NCBI GenBank assembly: GCA_963920575.1 | Contig: OY986972.1 | Location: forward strand, 12,536,010-12,600,009 | DNA length: 64,000 nucleotides | DNA from: Narthecium ossifragum | Taxonomy: Eukaryota > Streptophyta > Magnoliopsida > Dioscoreales > Nartheciaceae | Reading direction: 5' to 3' | Part shown: piece by piece, positions 24,821-37,223 of the stretch | How the letters are laid out: each line of letters begins with the position of its first letter | Position numbering within the stretch: the stretch's first letter is position 1 | The notes under the pieces: model-generated | What the model saw: only the letters and a program-made list of their open reading frames with translations | What the model was told of the DNA's origin: nothing | The model's database searches: none | Program-made: the position numbers and the translations under genes

Positions 24821-25417
24821 AGCATATAAGGAGATCTACTCAAAACAACCACAGTCAGGCTCAAACCTCACAAAACCGGAAACGCAAGTAGGAAGCATCC
24901 CTACCTCGACTAGAGCAGCTTCAATCCCAGCTGCCAAGCCCAAGATCACCCTCAACCTCTTCTAAATCCAGTCAGATCTGAGCTCATGAACGACGGATTT
25001 GAAAAGGATTAAAGAAGAATTTCACGTCCATTTTATGGACGGACGAACCGACTTATGAATGATCGATCCTTCATGACGATCTAGCCTGACATCGTGGCAC
25101 TAAATGATCGATCTTCTTTGCAAGAGAATATCGATCTTTTTGGTGCAGAAAGCTAGACTTGGGCTATAACACAAGCCCAAGCCCGGATCTTTCAATCCCT
25201 GGTTCACCTAACCATTCTAACCAAACATTATCACAAACACGGTCAGTGTGTACACACACGGGTGTGAAACAAACCGACATGGTGCAATTTACCAAATTGC
25301 CCTCACAACCCAAGAAACAATGTGATCCACTGGATCGCGCGCTCGATGCAAAACATGCAACCAGCCACGGGCCCGACCCAGCCGGTCGACCTAGGAGTAG
25401 AGGGACAGTTCCTCACA
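24821..25417 (-). mobile_element. 5' LTR of element 3, distal part
   Basis: This continues the LTR broken at 16820. It carries two more GATCGATC units (25058-25072 and 25103-25138) and ends with GGGACAGTTCCTCACA, the clade terminus. The base-level match of the TSD on either side of element 2 supports the join. Confidence 0.8.
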
Positions 25418-28023
25418 ATACTATTTCCACTGACAAAATTACAATACTGCAGATCACCTCCGATTGTGTGATTGAGAGGGACTTCCGTGGGGGTGGGGAG
25501 TTATTTGCCTTGTAGGAGGTGCCGAAAGAGGAAGGCGGGCAGGAGCGGCGGACAAATCCCCCAATGGAGGTACAACATATCTTGATGGAGTTTGCTGTCA
25601 TCTTACAGGAGCCCAAGGAGCTACCACCCCTGAGAAATCATGTCTACCAAATACCATTAGCTGATGGTACCAATCCTGTCAATATCCGCCCGTATCGGTA
25701 TGCACATTATCAAAAGAATGAGATCGAGCGGCAGGTGTCTAAGAAGTTGAAGACAGGACATATCAGACCAATAGTCAATTTTCTTCACCGGTATTGCTCG
25801 TCAAGAAGAAGGATGGCACTTGGAGATTTTGCACAGATTACCGAGGTATGAATGCAGTTACCATCAAGGATCGGTTTCCTATTCCCACCATTGATGACAT
25901 GATCAATGAGCTTCATCGCGCGCAATATTTCTCAAAGCTTGACTTAAGAGCCGGGTACCATCAGATACGAGTCCATGACGAGGACATCTACAAAATGGCG
26001 TTTCGTACTCACAACGGTGATTATTAGTACATCGTCATGCCGTTTGGGTTGTTCAACGCGCCATCAACATTCCATGCAGCCATGAATTCGCTCTTCCAAC
26101 CCTATTTATGGTGGTTTATTTTGGTCTTCTTTGACGATATTCTGGTGTATACAGCAAGACTTGGGCGGATCACTTGCAGCATCTGAGGTTAGTCCTGGAT
26201 ATCTTAGCTAGTAACCGGTTTTTTATTAAACCTTCGAAGTGTGTATTTGCTGAAACATAAGTGGAGTACTTGGTTCATATTGTTACCAGCAAGGGGGTTC
26301 AAGCAGACCTGAAAAAGATAGACACAATGAAGCATTGGCCGATGCCTAAGTCAGTAACTGAACTACGAGGATTCCTGAGGCTAACATGTTATTATCGCAA
26401 GTTTGTCAAGGACTACGGGAGGATCGCCGCCCCACTAACCAAGCTGTTGAAGAAGGGCTAGTTTCGATGGAGTATGGAGGCTACAACGGCTTTCGAAGCG
26501 CTGAAGACGGCCATGTCCACTACACCAATGCTCGCGCTACCAAATTTCTCACACATTCGTCGTGGAGACAGATGCCTCTGGGGATGGCATTGGCACGGTT
26601 TTAATACAGAAGGGGCGGCCCATAGCTTATCTCAGTAAGGCTATTGCACCAACAAAGAAATCCTGGTCTGCTTATGTGAAGGAAATGTTGGCGGTCATGG
26701 AGGTGGTGAGAGTCAGGCGACCATATCTGATGGGGTGACGGTTCATCATCAAGACAGATCAGAGAAGTCTCAAGTACTTCTTGGAGCAGAGAGTGGTCAC
26801 CCCATTACAGCAAAAATGGGTGATGAAGTTGCTGGGATATGAGTATGAAATCCACTACAAACTAGGAAGGAGAAGACAGTCGCAGATTTATTATCCCGGA
26901 GACTGGGAGAAGCAGACGCACAAGCAAGGGAGGTACACGCAATTTCATCTCCTACAATGGCGATTTGTGAAGACTTGAAAGCAGCAAACTTGACGAATCA
27001 GTATTTGCAAGGACTACAACGGCAGTTAGGTGAGGCCAGGACTGAGGCGCACCTCACGGGGGGCTTGGGGCCGGTGACGGCTGTAGCACTAGCAATGGGG
27101 GATGCCACGGGGTTGGTCAAAGCCGCCAGGGACTCGAAAGGGGGCCCGAGCGATGGGGACCGAATGATGTTGTGGTTCTCGTTGAAGGACGACATGCTTT
27201 GGAAGGCGGGAAGGGTCGTGGTACCACCGGGATCCGACATCCGGCAATGACTATTGGAGGAATTTCATGATTCACCGGTAGGGGGACACTCTGGATTTTT
27301 GAGAACTTATAAGAGATTAGAACAGAATTTTTGGTGGGAAGGAATGCGATGGGATGTGAAGCAATATGTGGCCGCATGTGACGTCTGCCAGAGGAACAAA
27401 AGTGAGACTCGGAGTCCAGTGGGGTTATTGCAACCGCTACCTGTGCCACAACAAGTTTGGGAGGAGATAACAATGGATTTCGTTGAGGGGCTGCCGAAGT
27501 CATCAAGGTATGTTTATCATTCATATGCATTTTGTCACCTTGAACCACTCATATACGACGGCTGGAGTGGTTGCAGTCTTTATAAAGCATGTAGTACGAC
27601 TACATGGGATTCCAAATTCTATCGTCAATGATCGAGACCGAGTCTTTATGAGTCATTTCTAGCAGGAGTTCTTCAAGATGCAAGGAACGAAACTGAAGAT
27701 GAGTTCAACATACCATCCGCAAACGGATGGACAGACGGAGGTAGTTAATCGCTGCCTTGAACAATATCTTCGATGCTTTGGTAGCCAAAATCCAAGAAGA
27801 TGGTCGGAATTTCTTTTTTGGACCGAGTATTGGTACAACACGACATATCACAGTTCCACCGGGATGTCGCCCTTTGAAGCCTTGCATGGACGACCACCAC
27901 AAGGAGTTCCACATTACTTGTCGGGTGCTTCCCATTTGCGAAAGTGGATCGGGTATTGGGTGAAAGAGACGATGTGTTGAAGCTCTTAAAAGACAACTTG
28001 TACAAGTCTATTAATCGAACCCG
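25418..28023 (+). pseudogene. pol: Decayed Reina-like chromovirus pol
   Basis: Plus-strand fragments read as pre-RT (25519-25851, with YRYAHYQKNEIERQV), RT (25794-26027, [21 protein letters not shown]), RT palm with FFDD near 26130, connection (26261-26461), RNase H remnant (about 26560-26900), integrase HHCC finger (27254-27480, CDVCQRNKSE with ITMDFVEGLPKS) and integrase core (27678-27980, HPQTDGQTEVVNRCLEQYLR). The 'KNEIERQV' and 'CQRNKSETRSPVGLL' wording fits the Reina clade, distinct from the Tekay-like elements around it. Many frameshifts and stops are present. No LTRs of its own are visible. Confidence 0.85.
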
Positions 28024-28156
28024 CTAGTGTCGCAGGGTTCCAGCTGCAGTCACAGAAGAAAGGAGTAATAATCTCAGAACAAGCTCCCGATGCTATGAGC
28101 TACGGCTACCCTATATGTATGTGGAAAAGGCTATCAGGAAAAGAGAGCGAAGATTC
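28024..28156. other. Short chimeric spacer with a 30-bp piece of gypsy LTR
   Basis: Positions 28024-28053 match 23047-23075 in the element 2 LTR with about one mismatch, but nothing around them is LTR-like. The remainder to 28156 is unrecognised. It was continuous with 39321 onward before element 1 inserted. Confidence 0.5.
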
Positions 28157-29392
28157 CCTGTCACACCCCGACCCAGAAAACCCATCCAGGACGGGGCGTG
28201 AGGGTTCCATCACTATTCATCTTCAACCGGCGCGATACAAAGCGGAAAAGACAGATAATTTAAACAATTTTATTCCAGAGGCGAAACAGATTCAATTATA
28301 AAACATCAAGTTGTACAATTGCGTATTCCATTCTAATACTCCCAAGGTAAGGATATAATACAAGATTCCAAAATCCTCCAAATGTTTACAACATATACAT
28401 ATATATAAAAAATGTACAACATGTAATCCTCCAGCAACCCCAAGCGCCTCTGGATGCACTCGCGCCGCCGAAGGCCGATCCTGCCGGCTCCACAGACGAA
28501 GAACTGCCGCCTGCACCTGCAAACGCAGCCCGAGTAGGAGTGAGCGATAAGCTCAGTAGGGTTCTACTCTATGGCACACTGAAAGGAGGAAAACAACAAT
28601 AGTGTTGTCTCCCAGCCTAAGTCTAACGGATGCCACGGGTCCCATAACCCAGTTGATGTCCCAAGGGCTCCTGTCATGAAACCTCTCTCCTGAACAAGTT
28701 ACCAGGAGGCCAAGGAACAGTAACATGCAAGATCACCCTTACCCAAGCTGGAATACCAAGCCTTGGGGAACCACGTCAGGAACACATCAACATCCATCCT
28801 TAGCACTTGGCTTTGGAAGACAACACGACATCTAAACCTCAATCACTGATTCAAGTCAACTATCGCAATCCTCAATCACAAGAGATTCAGATGATCCAAG
28901 ATCACACCCTATTCCTGCCTACCCAGCCACGGCCCTAAGGCTACATCCGAGCTACCCGAGAGCCTCGGATCGGCGACCCAAACCATCGCCCGCCAAACCT
29001 CTAATGCACACAATGCATGGGCCTACGCAAACATCTATCCTAGATGTCTCTACATGCCACATCATCGGTTACAAATCCAACAGATATATACTAGCCCTCG
29101 ACACTCGCCAGCAAGAGGCTAAGGTTCCACAATTCCTCATTAGCTAGCACTCATAGCTAGTTAATGGCTAAGCACACCATTAAGCATTCAACTACATCTA
29201 AACATGTATCAAATGCAATCGCAACCATAGGTTTTCTCAAAAGGAAAGAACACTCGAATCGATCCTCAAAACCGATGGAAATCCCTTGAAAACCCCATAA
29301 AATCCACATGCATACATCCCAACACGTTTAGATGTTAAACACCAATCAAATCCATCCAAGAAAAGCCAGAAAACCAAGTCCAAAGGGTCACG

Positions 29393-29725
29393 GACGATGT
29401 CACGGTCGATCCGGGGATCAACCGTGAGATCACAGACGATGTCACGGTCGATCCGCCGATCGACCCTGAGAAGCGCAAAACAAAACAGCGCCTGACGGTC
29501 GATGCGACGGTCGATCGTCAGGTAAATGGCGAAAAGGAAAGATCCCGCGGTCGATCCATGCATCGACCCTGGGAAGCTAAAATCCCGACAGAGCTCGACG
29601 GTCGACCGTCCGGCCCAGAAAGAGCAAGTCAATACTTGACGGTCGATCCACAGATCGACCGTCGAGCCCCGAAAGAGCGTATCAACGCTTGACGGTCGAT
29701 GCACCGATCGACCGTCGAGCCTCTG
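29393..29725 (-). repeat. ACGGTCGAT...ATCGACCGT palindrome array, left LTR of element 1
   Basis: Seven or eight hairpin-like units are spaced about 40-60 bp (starting near 29402, 29448, 29489, 29549, 29599, 29639, 29691). Each is built as ACGGTCGAT, a loop of 4-6 bases, then ATCGACCGT, with partly conserved spacers. In the minus orientation of this element they lie about 500-850 nt downstream of the TATA box, so they would be transcribed. The matching array in the other LTR has different unit content. Confidence 0.88.
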
Positions 29726-30250
29726 GCACAGTTCCTCAGAACAATGCCGAAAATTCAATTTCTTGGATTTCAAGGATCAAATCAAGATGGAATAAGATGG
29801 GATTTTGCAAGCAAGTGTATTTAGCAAAGGGGAAGCTAGTGGAACGAAGAAATCCAGTTTTTGACGGTTAAATCTCCTATCTAGGTCCAAATGGACGAAA
29901 ACCGACAAAACGGCGATAATACGAAAAATCATCCGATAAAATATGGAAATCCACTGATAGGAATACTAGAAACAAGCCATACTACACATGCATTGAACCA
30001 CACAATATTCTAACATGTATTCCTACAGCGAAAGCACATAAAACCTATCTTAGGAGAACTCGATCCAAGGATCGAGGTAGAAACACCTACTTGAGCAAGT
30101 AGGGGAGCTCCTCCACGCGTCCCGCTGGTCAAGCCGTCAAGATCAGAGCTCCGAAGCCCAAGTCTCCAAACCCTAGCTCAGCCGAAGGAGAGAGAGAGGG
30201 AGAGAAAACGACAGGGGAAGAAGAGAAGGAAAGAGAAGAAAGGAACAGGG

Positions 30251-30260
30251 CTTATATAGA
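30251..30260 (-). promoter_or_regulatory. TATA box of the element 1 3' LTR
   Basis: The minus strand reads TCTATATAAG, upstream of the CT-rich leader. The same site in the other LTR is at 39023-39032. Confidence 0.65.
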
Positions 30261-30561
30261 AACTCCGGATCTATCTCAGCCGTCCGATTCGATCTTTCCC
30301 GATCGAGCTCCGATCCTCCGATCGGACGCACCCTAGAGATTCTAATCAACCACATACATCAATCAAAGTCAATGTGTGGAACGCGGGTGTGAAACCGACC
30401 ACCAGAGGGCATATTTACCAAAATGCCCCCGGGGTCGAAACCGCCACACGATCGCCCGATCGTGCCCGACGCGGAACCAAACCAACAGGAAACCGGCTCT
30501 CGACCCACGCGGTCGAGCCAGGTCAGAGGGACGGGCCCTCACAACCTAACAACCTTAAAAA

Positions 30562-30580
30562 GAATTTCGTCCCGAAATTC
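30562..30580 (-). promoter_or_regulatory. Conserved palindrome next to the element 1 polypurine tract
   Basis: GAATTTCGTCCCGAAATTC is an almost perfect palindrome 18 bp inside the 3' LTR boundary. It matches the degenerate version in element 2 at 19187-19207. Confidence 0.5.
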
Positions 30581-30633
30581 AAGGTTGAAGCCAGGGGAAG
30601 AAGAAACAACTAAGCCTACCTGCAGAAACAAGG

Positions 30634-33600
30634 CTACACTAGGGGCGCCAACGCCCACAACAAGGAACTACCTGAAGAGGTGAACAGTCGGGGAAACTCC
30701 CGGCGCATGCGATCCTCTCACTCCCAAGTCAGACTCTCTGCACTGCCGTGTCTCCACCTGACCATGACCAACGGTAACGATCTGCCTCTCAACACCTGAT
30801 CCCGTCTGTCCATGATCTGTACTGGCTCTCTATGTAGGTGGCGTCCTCCTCATCCCCGAGGTCGTCGTGTCTGATCACGTGAGAAGGATCTGGAATATAC
30901 TTCCTCAGCATAGACACGTGGAAGGTGGGGTGAACTGCTGACATGTGCGGAGGTAGAGCCAACTGGTAGGCGACTGCTCCAACGCGCCTGACAATCTCAA
31001 ATGGGCCAGTGAACCTCGGGGCTAGCTTGCCCCTGCTACCAAACCTGATCGACCCCCTGCGCGGGGACACCTTCAGTAGAAATCTGTCGCCAACTGCGAA
31101 CACCAGGGAACGTCGCCTGCGGTCTGCGTAGCTCTTCTGCCTACTCTGCGCTGTCAGAAGCCTCTGCCTGATCTGAGTCAACCTCTCTGAAGAATGTATG
31201 ATGATGTCTGGACCGGTAAGGGACGCCTCCCCAACCTCTGTCCAACACACCGGTGAGCAACACGGTCTGCCGTACAACGCCTCAAAGGGTGCAAAACCCA
31301 AACTGGCCTGAAAACTGTTGTTGTAGGCAAACTCCACCAAGGTCACGTGCTGCTCCCAAGTACCTCCAGCGTCTAGCACACATGCCCTGAGCATGTCCTC
31401 CAAGATCTGGATAGTCCGCTCTGACTGCCCGTCTGTCTGAGGATGGAAAGCTGTGCTGAACGTCAGTGCTGTCCCCAAAGAGTCCTGGAAGCTGCTCCAG
31501 AACCTGTCGGTGAATCTGGGATCTCTGTCTGACACTATCGACACTGGGATGCCGTGCAGTCGTACTACCTCGTCAATGTACCTCTGGCTCAACCTGGCAA
31601 CTGGATCTGTCATCCTCATGGGGAGGAAATGAGCCGATTGGGTCAGTCGATCGACGATGACCCAAATCGCATCATCCCCCCTCGGTGACCTAGGTAGCCC
31701 GGTGACGAAGTCCATAGCTATATGCTCCCACTTCCACTCTGGCACTGGTAGTGGCTGCAACAAACCTGGGGTCCGCCTGTGCTCTGCCTTCACCTTCTGA
31801 TAGGTGAGGCATCTGGAAACGAACTCAGCTACTGACCTCTTCATCCCGCACCACCAGAACTGTCGGCGTAGGTCGTGGTACATCTTGGTGCTCCCGGGGT
31901 GAATGGCGAAGCAGGATTGGTGGAACTCGTGAAGGATCTCCTCCCGCAACGCCGGGTCAGCTGGAACTGCAACTCTGCCTCTGAAGAGTATACCACTGTC
32001 TGTCGACACTGTCCAGCCCTCAACTGCGTGCTCGGTGCCGACCGCAGCACGCGTCTCAACGAGCTCTGGGTCTCCAGCCTGTGCCTCGATCACTCTGGCC
32101 AAAAGAACTGGAATGCTGCGAACAGCATACAGGAAACCACCTGTCGCCCGGTCCTCAAAGTCAAGCCCAAACTGACTGACTGTCTCCAGCATCTGCCACT
32201 GCCGAGGTGACACTGCTGCCAAGGTCACTCTGCTGTCCCTGGTCTGCCTGCTGAGAGCGCCTGCTACGACGTTTGCCTTACCAGGGTGGTAATGCAACTC
32301 GAAGTCGTAGTCCTCTAGAAGCTCCATCCACCGCCGCTGCCTGAGGTTGAGGTCACGCTGGGTAAACACGTGCCTCAAACTCTTATGATCAGAGTACACC
32401 GAGAACCGCTCACGGTAGAGGTAGTGTCGCCACGTCTTCAGAGCGAAAACAACCGCTGCAAGCTCAAGATCGTGGACTGGATAGTTCCTCTCATGGGCCT
32501 TCAGCTGCCTGGAATAATAGGCCACCACATAGCCCTCCTGCATAAGCACACAGCCTAGACCCTCCCCACTGGCGTCACAATAGACACTATAGCCGACGCC
32601 TCGCTCTGGAACTATAAGGATCGGTGCACTCGTCAGTCTGGTCCTCAACTGGATGAAAGCCTGTTCACAAGCCTCGTCCCAAACAAATGGGACCGCCTTC
32701 TGTGTCAACCTGGTCAGCGGCCCTGCAACCCTGGAGAAGTCCCGCACGAACCTCCTGTAGTAACCCGCCAAGCCGAGGAAGCTGCGGACCTCGAACACTG
32801 TCGCACGTCTCTGCCACTGTAGCACTGCCTCGATCTTGGCTAGATCAACTGAAATACCGGCCGCTGACACCACGTGCCCCAGAAACTGCACCTCAGGAAG
32901 CCAGAACTCACATTTGGAGGCTTTGACATATAGCCTATGCCCCCTCAACAACTGCAACACTGTCCTCAGATGCTGCCCGTGCTCCTCCGTGGTACGTGAG
33001 TAGACTAGGATGTCGTCGACGAAAACCACCACGAACTGATCTAAGTACGGTCGGAAGACCCTCTGCATCAGATCCATGAACGCCGTCGGTGAGTTCGTCA
33101 AGCCGAACGGCATCATCGTGAACTCGTACAACCCGTACCTCGTACGTAAAGCCGTCTTCGGGATGTCGCAATCCCAAATCCTCAACTGGTGATAGCCGGT
33201 ACGGAGATCGATCTTCGAGAAGACCGAAGAGCCTCGGAGCTGGTTGAACAAGTCATCGATCCTCGGCATCGAATACTTGTTCTTCACCGTCACCCTGTTC
33301 AGCTTCCTGTAATCAATGCAAAGACGAAGCGTACCGTCCTTCTTCTTTGCGAACAATACAGGAGCTGCCCAAGGCGACGTGCTGGGACGGATGAAACCTC
33401 TGCAGATCAACACGTCCAGTTGGACCCTCAGCTCTCTCTGCTCTGCTGGTGCCATCCAGAAAGCCGGCAGAGAGATCGGCCCGGTACCCGGTACAAGATC
33501 TATCTGAAAGTCTACTGCTCTGGAAGGAGGAAGGCCCGGTAGCTCGTCTGGGAAGACGTCAGTAAACTCACAAACCACTGCAGGCAAACTGCCCTCTTGA

Positions 33601-34430
33601 CTGCCCTCTGCAGCGAACAAGGAAAGGCGCGCCAGAAAAGCTGACAGATGGCCCTCGCGCTTGGGAAGACAAGCACACAAGAGGGAATCGGCCGACTGGC
33701 GATCCCCCAACAGAATGAAACGAGCGGCGTCAGGTGTCCAAGCAGTCACCTTGCGACGGCCACAGTCGATGATGGCTCGGTATGAAGTCAGCCAATCCAT
33801 ACCGAGAATCACGTCGAACCTGACCATGTGTAGCACCCGAAGGTCTAGAAAGACACGGAGGCCCCCAACCACCAACTCGCAGGAACGGCAGATCAGCTCA
33901 ACACGAGCTCCTCCGCTGACGGGTGTGTCTAAGTGTAGTGTGACTCCAAGTAGCTCGGTCTCTAGCCCTAGCGATGCCACACAGTCGCTAGCTACAAAGG
34001 AATGAGACGCCCCAGAATCTATCAAAACATCTACAAATGAACTGAAAAGCTGGAAGGTACCTCTGAGAACAGGAGGGTCAACTGGAGCTGGTGGAAGTGC
34101 TAGAGCCTGCTGGGGTGGCGGGTACTGGTAAGGCTGAAAGGGTGGCTGAACAAAGTCTGGGTACTCACGGTCTGGAAGTGCGTACACTCCCCCTCTGCGT
34201 CCGCCTTGACCTCCGCCGCGACCTCTGCCTCTCCCGGCGCCTGGTGTACGCCAACCTCCGCCTGCTTGGCCACGAGCGAACTGTGCCCTCAACGTCGGAC
34301 AGTCTCGGCGAAAGTGCCCCGTCTGCTGGCACTCGAAGCACACAGGAGGACCAAGCGCTAGCTGCTGGCTCTGGCCTCCTCCGGACGTCTGCCCCTGAGG
34401 CCCAGCCGGAAGAAGTGGCTGGCCTCCCTA
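30634..34430 (-). pseudogene. pol: gypsy pol polyprotein of element 1, nearly intact
   Basis: The open stretch 30789-34343 is 1184 codons. Domains counted from its first Met: CCHC knuckle (2-15), protease D109-S-G, RT with FVDD at 441-444, RNase H (D590 of [10 protein letters not shown]), integrase zinc finger (H808, H815, C845), integrase core D878, D939 and E975 with the classic 35-residue spacing, then a GPF motif and part of a chromodomain. Defects: the fourth zinc-finger ligand is Tyr848 where Cys is expected; the RNase H motif usually written DALSR reads GALSR, losing a catalytic Asp; a single-base frameshift near 30825 truncates the chromodomain, and a TGA lies within it downstream. 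The remnant of the frame runs on to about 30634. Confidence 0.95.
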
Positions 34431-35459
34431 CCTGGGCTGCTGCTGGTGCTGGGGTGGGTAACGCTGGTACGGCTGCTGGCGTCGTGGGTACCTCTGCTGC
34501 CTCCATGAACCTCCCCTGCCCTAAGCTGCTCTCCGTGGCTGTCCTCCGCCACTGGTGCTCGCAGACGACGCAGGCTGGACTGCCCTGGGCCCCGGCTCCT
34601 GCAACTGAGCCTCAACTGCCAAGGCACAGTCCAGCACCTCTGCGTACGTGCTAGCGCGTTGAGCCACGATCAGCCGCCTGAGCTCGGGCCTAAGCCCCCA
34701 CTGGAACTGCTCAGCTCTGGCAAGAGGGTCCGCCGACACCGCACCGGCGAATCTGGCAAGTCTCATGAACCTAGCCGCGTACTGAACCACCGACTGAGTA
34801 CCCTGAGAAAGGGTCTGGTACTCACGGACAAGGGCCGAGCGCGCACTGCGGGGAAAGTACGTGTCGATAAACGAAGAACGAAACACGGCCCACGATGGGT
34901 CACTCCCGTCCCTAGCAGCCTGGAAAGAGCGCCACCAGTCCAAAGCGTCCCTGTCGAGCTGGAACGCGGCAAGTCTGACCTGAACTCGGTCATCCTGGAT
35001 GAACAGAGTGTCAAGGACGCGACTGACTCCCTCCAGCCAGTCGTCCGCCACCGCTGGGTCGCCTCCAGTACTGCTAAATCTAGGAGGGTTCAGCCTCTGG
35101 AAGTCGACCACCGCTGTCGCAACAGCACGCTGGTCGAGTGGAGGAGAGACCTCCTCGGCAATGAACGAAGCATCCTCCTCCACCACGACCTCAATCCTCG
35201 GCCTTGGCTCTCGTACAGGTGCACGGGGCACGGCTGCGTTGGCCCCTAAGGCCCGTCGGGCAGCGCGCTGGTCGCGCGCGGTACCCTGACCCAACATTGG
35301 ACAGCTAGCCCGGCTCCCTGCGATCTGCACGTTTACCAGAGACGACAAGTGTTCACCCGTAAGAAACCAAAACACAGCAGCAATCAATAAAATAAAAGCA
35401 TAACACACATGAGCACAGTCAAACACACAGGGATGCTCTACTCCTAGAACTATCCCCAA
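34431..35459 (-). pseudogene. gag: gypsy gag of element 1
   Basis: The 312-codon frame 34521-35459 contains the capsid segment (DDWLEGVSRVLDTL, RDALDWWRSFQAARDG, FIDTYFPRSARSALVREY, QFQWGLRPELRRLI). The true start may be the internal Met before LGQGTARDQRAARR, as the upstream residues look like translated leader. The frame is the same as pol (offset 372 codons from the pol Met), so gag-pol was one polyprotein. It is cut by TAG codons at 34521-34523 and 34428-34430, with a Q/P/R-rich linker between. Confidence 0.92.
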
Positions 35460-35513
35460 CCGCGCTCAAAACCTCAACCGCAAGCCTAATCCTATCCCTG
35501 GGACCTACAGCCT

Positions 35514-35525
35514 GCTCTGATACCA
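35514..35525 (-). promoter_or_regulatory. Primer-binding site (tRNA-iMet) of element 1
   Basis: The minus strand reads TGGTATCAGAGC, three bases from the LTR boundary at 35529. Confidence 0.9.
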
Positions 35526-35883
35526 AGTTGTCACACCCCGACCCAAAAAACCCATCCAGGACGGGGCGTGAGGGTTCCTATCACTATTCATCTTCAACCG
35601 GCGCGATACAAAGCGGAAAAGATAGATAATTTAAACAATTGTATTCCAGAGGCGAAACAGATTCAATTATAAAACATCAAGTTGTACAATTGCATATTCC
35701 ATTCTAATACTCCCAAGGTAAGGATATAATACAAGATTCCAAAATCCTCCAAATGTTTACAACATATACATATATATCAAAAATGTACAACAGGTAATCC
35801 TCCAGCAACCCCAAGCGCCTCTAGATGTACTCGCGCCGCCGAAGGCCGATCCTGCCGGCTCCACAGACGAGGAACTGCCGCCT

Positions 35884-37223
35884 TGATACGAGTCGATCCG
35901 ACTCGACCAACTGGACCCGAACCCAGAAGAGGAATCAAGCTGGTTCAACCTCTTTCCTAGTTTGACTTGGACTTCCCTAGTTCAAGCTAGAGTATTTAAT
36001 TAGTATTTATCATTAGTCTTTTATTGAGTCCTAGTTGATTGTTAGGAATTAATTAAGAGTCCCTTTGAGTTAGGAAGTTGAGTTGAGTCAGAAACCTTAT
36101 TACTTGCTAATCAAGCAAGGGGGTTTTTCTAGTGGATTAGGACTCTGTCAAGGTCTCTATAAAAGGACCTTAGTAGTTTGTATTAGGTTATGCATGAGAT
36201 GAATGATTAAGAGTAGTTGATAAGTTATCATAGGAGTAGAATATCATAGGAGTAGAAGTAAAGTAGATTCCACCAGTTATCCACCATAGATCCACCTTCT
36301 TCCCCGTCGGTCATCTTCTCCGCAGCCGGCATCGCCTTCACCTTCAATCTCCTTCTCCCCGTCACTTTCTCTCTCCGCCACGTCAGTGACCCCACCGACA
36401 CGTCAGCGCCACGTCACCCGCTACTGTTCATCATCTCCTTCCTCTCTCTCCCTTGCCCTAACCCTAGCCTCACCGCCGTTCCCTCTCCGGCCACCCCCGT
36501 CGCCACCTAAACCCGCCATCCTCTTCCCCTTGGCACCACGACTCCGGCCATACCCTCCATCGCCCGCGTCGTCGTCTTCGGCCTCTTCCCCCGGCAACCC
36601 GACCCTCGTCCTCACTGCCATCAACCACGCCCGATCCCTATTCCACCTCCAAAACATCCCTAAAGCCTTCCTCGTCTCCCCACGACCCTTTCCCGACCAT
36701 CTTCCCGACGTCCCAAGCCCCAGCCGAGCTCCCCGTCGTCCCCGACGCCGGTGAACCCAAACCTCCGCCGTCCATCTCCCAGATCCTGCCAATCTAGCCC
36801 ACCTCCGACCAATCCACTCCGGTAGATCTCATCCCCACCTCCAGGCGTCCCTTCCTGCCACTACCCCGACCGCCGCCGCCGTCCCTACGCCGGCGATCTA
36901 CTCCGGCGATTCTCAGCCCTTGGATCAAACCGGTTCAGCGACTTCAAATCAGGTTCAACTCAACCAACTCTAATTGATTCAGCCGAGCCAATCAGTCCAA
37001 TCCAGCCCAATCCAGCCACATAGCCCAATTGAACCTGGTCAACCTGATCCAGATCAATTTAGACTTGAACCAGTCAAGTCCCATCCAATCAGGCTCAGCC
37101 AGATCCGATCCAGCTAGCCAAATCAGCCAATTGGACTCAAATCAATTCCGATCAGGCCGATTCTGATCGATTGGAGTAGTAGAGACCCATTACGAGAGGA
37201 TCACGAGTAGACCGCTCGTAACA
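35884..37223 (+). mobile_element. Solo LTR, 1340 bp, TSD CGCCT
   Basis: It starts TGATACGAGTCGATCC and ends CGCTCGTAACA. The 5-bp duplications CGCCT (35879-35883 and 37224-37228) match, and the uninterrupted sequence exists at the equivalent point of the other LTR (near 28494). A TATA box (36157-36166) is followed by a C-rich leader with several CCACGTCA motifs (36378-36420). The family also occurs at 42693-44038. Reading frames in the C-rich portion are not convincing genes. The + strand is chosen from the TATA box. Confidence 0.93.
36157..36166 (+). promoter_or_regulatory. TATA box of the 1340-bp solo LTR
   Basis: 'ctataaaagg' is a consensus plant TATA box. The sister copy has it at 42981-42990. 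Confidence 0.65.

Larger units (their letters stand above)
28157..30543 (-). repeat. 3' LTR of element 1
   Basis: The LTR begins TGTCACACCCCGACCC and ends CGGGCCCTCACA, 2387 bp. It contains the GGTCGATC palindrome array (29393-29725), a GA-rich tract (30180-30245) and a TATA box on the minus strand (30251-30260). The CT-rich leader therefore follows directly after the promoter. Confidence 0.94.

Noticed and set aside
29393..29725. CRISPR-like appearance: regularly spaced palindromic units with variable spacers
   Set aside because: The units are imperfect, the spacers are partly conserved, the array lies inside a plant LTR and is duplicated in the partner LTR. No cas genes; the genome is eukaryotic.
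34091..35289. Long plus-strand frames (187 and 196 residues)
   Set aside because: Shadows of the minus-strand gag-pol of element 1 in GC-rich DNA.
35514..35525. Possible tRNA gene pieces at the TGGTATCAGAGC sites
   Set aside because: Only the 12-base primer-binding match is present, at the expected place beside each LTR; no cloverleaf can be formed from the flanks.
36386..36754. Pro/Ser-rich frame inside the 1340-bp solo LTR as a captured gene
   Set aside because: The sister copy at 42693-44038 does not keep the frame, and the sequence is the C-rich leader of the LTR.
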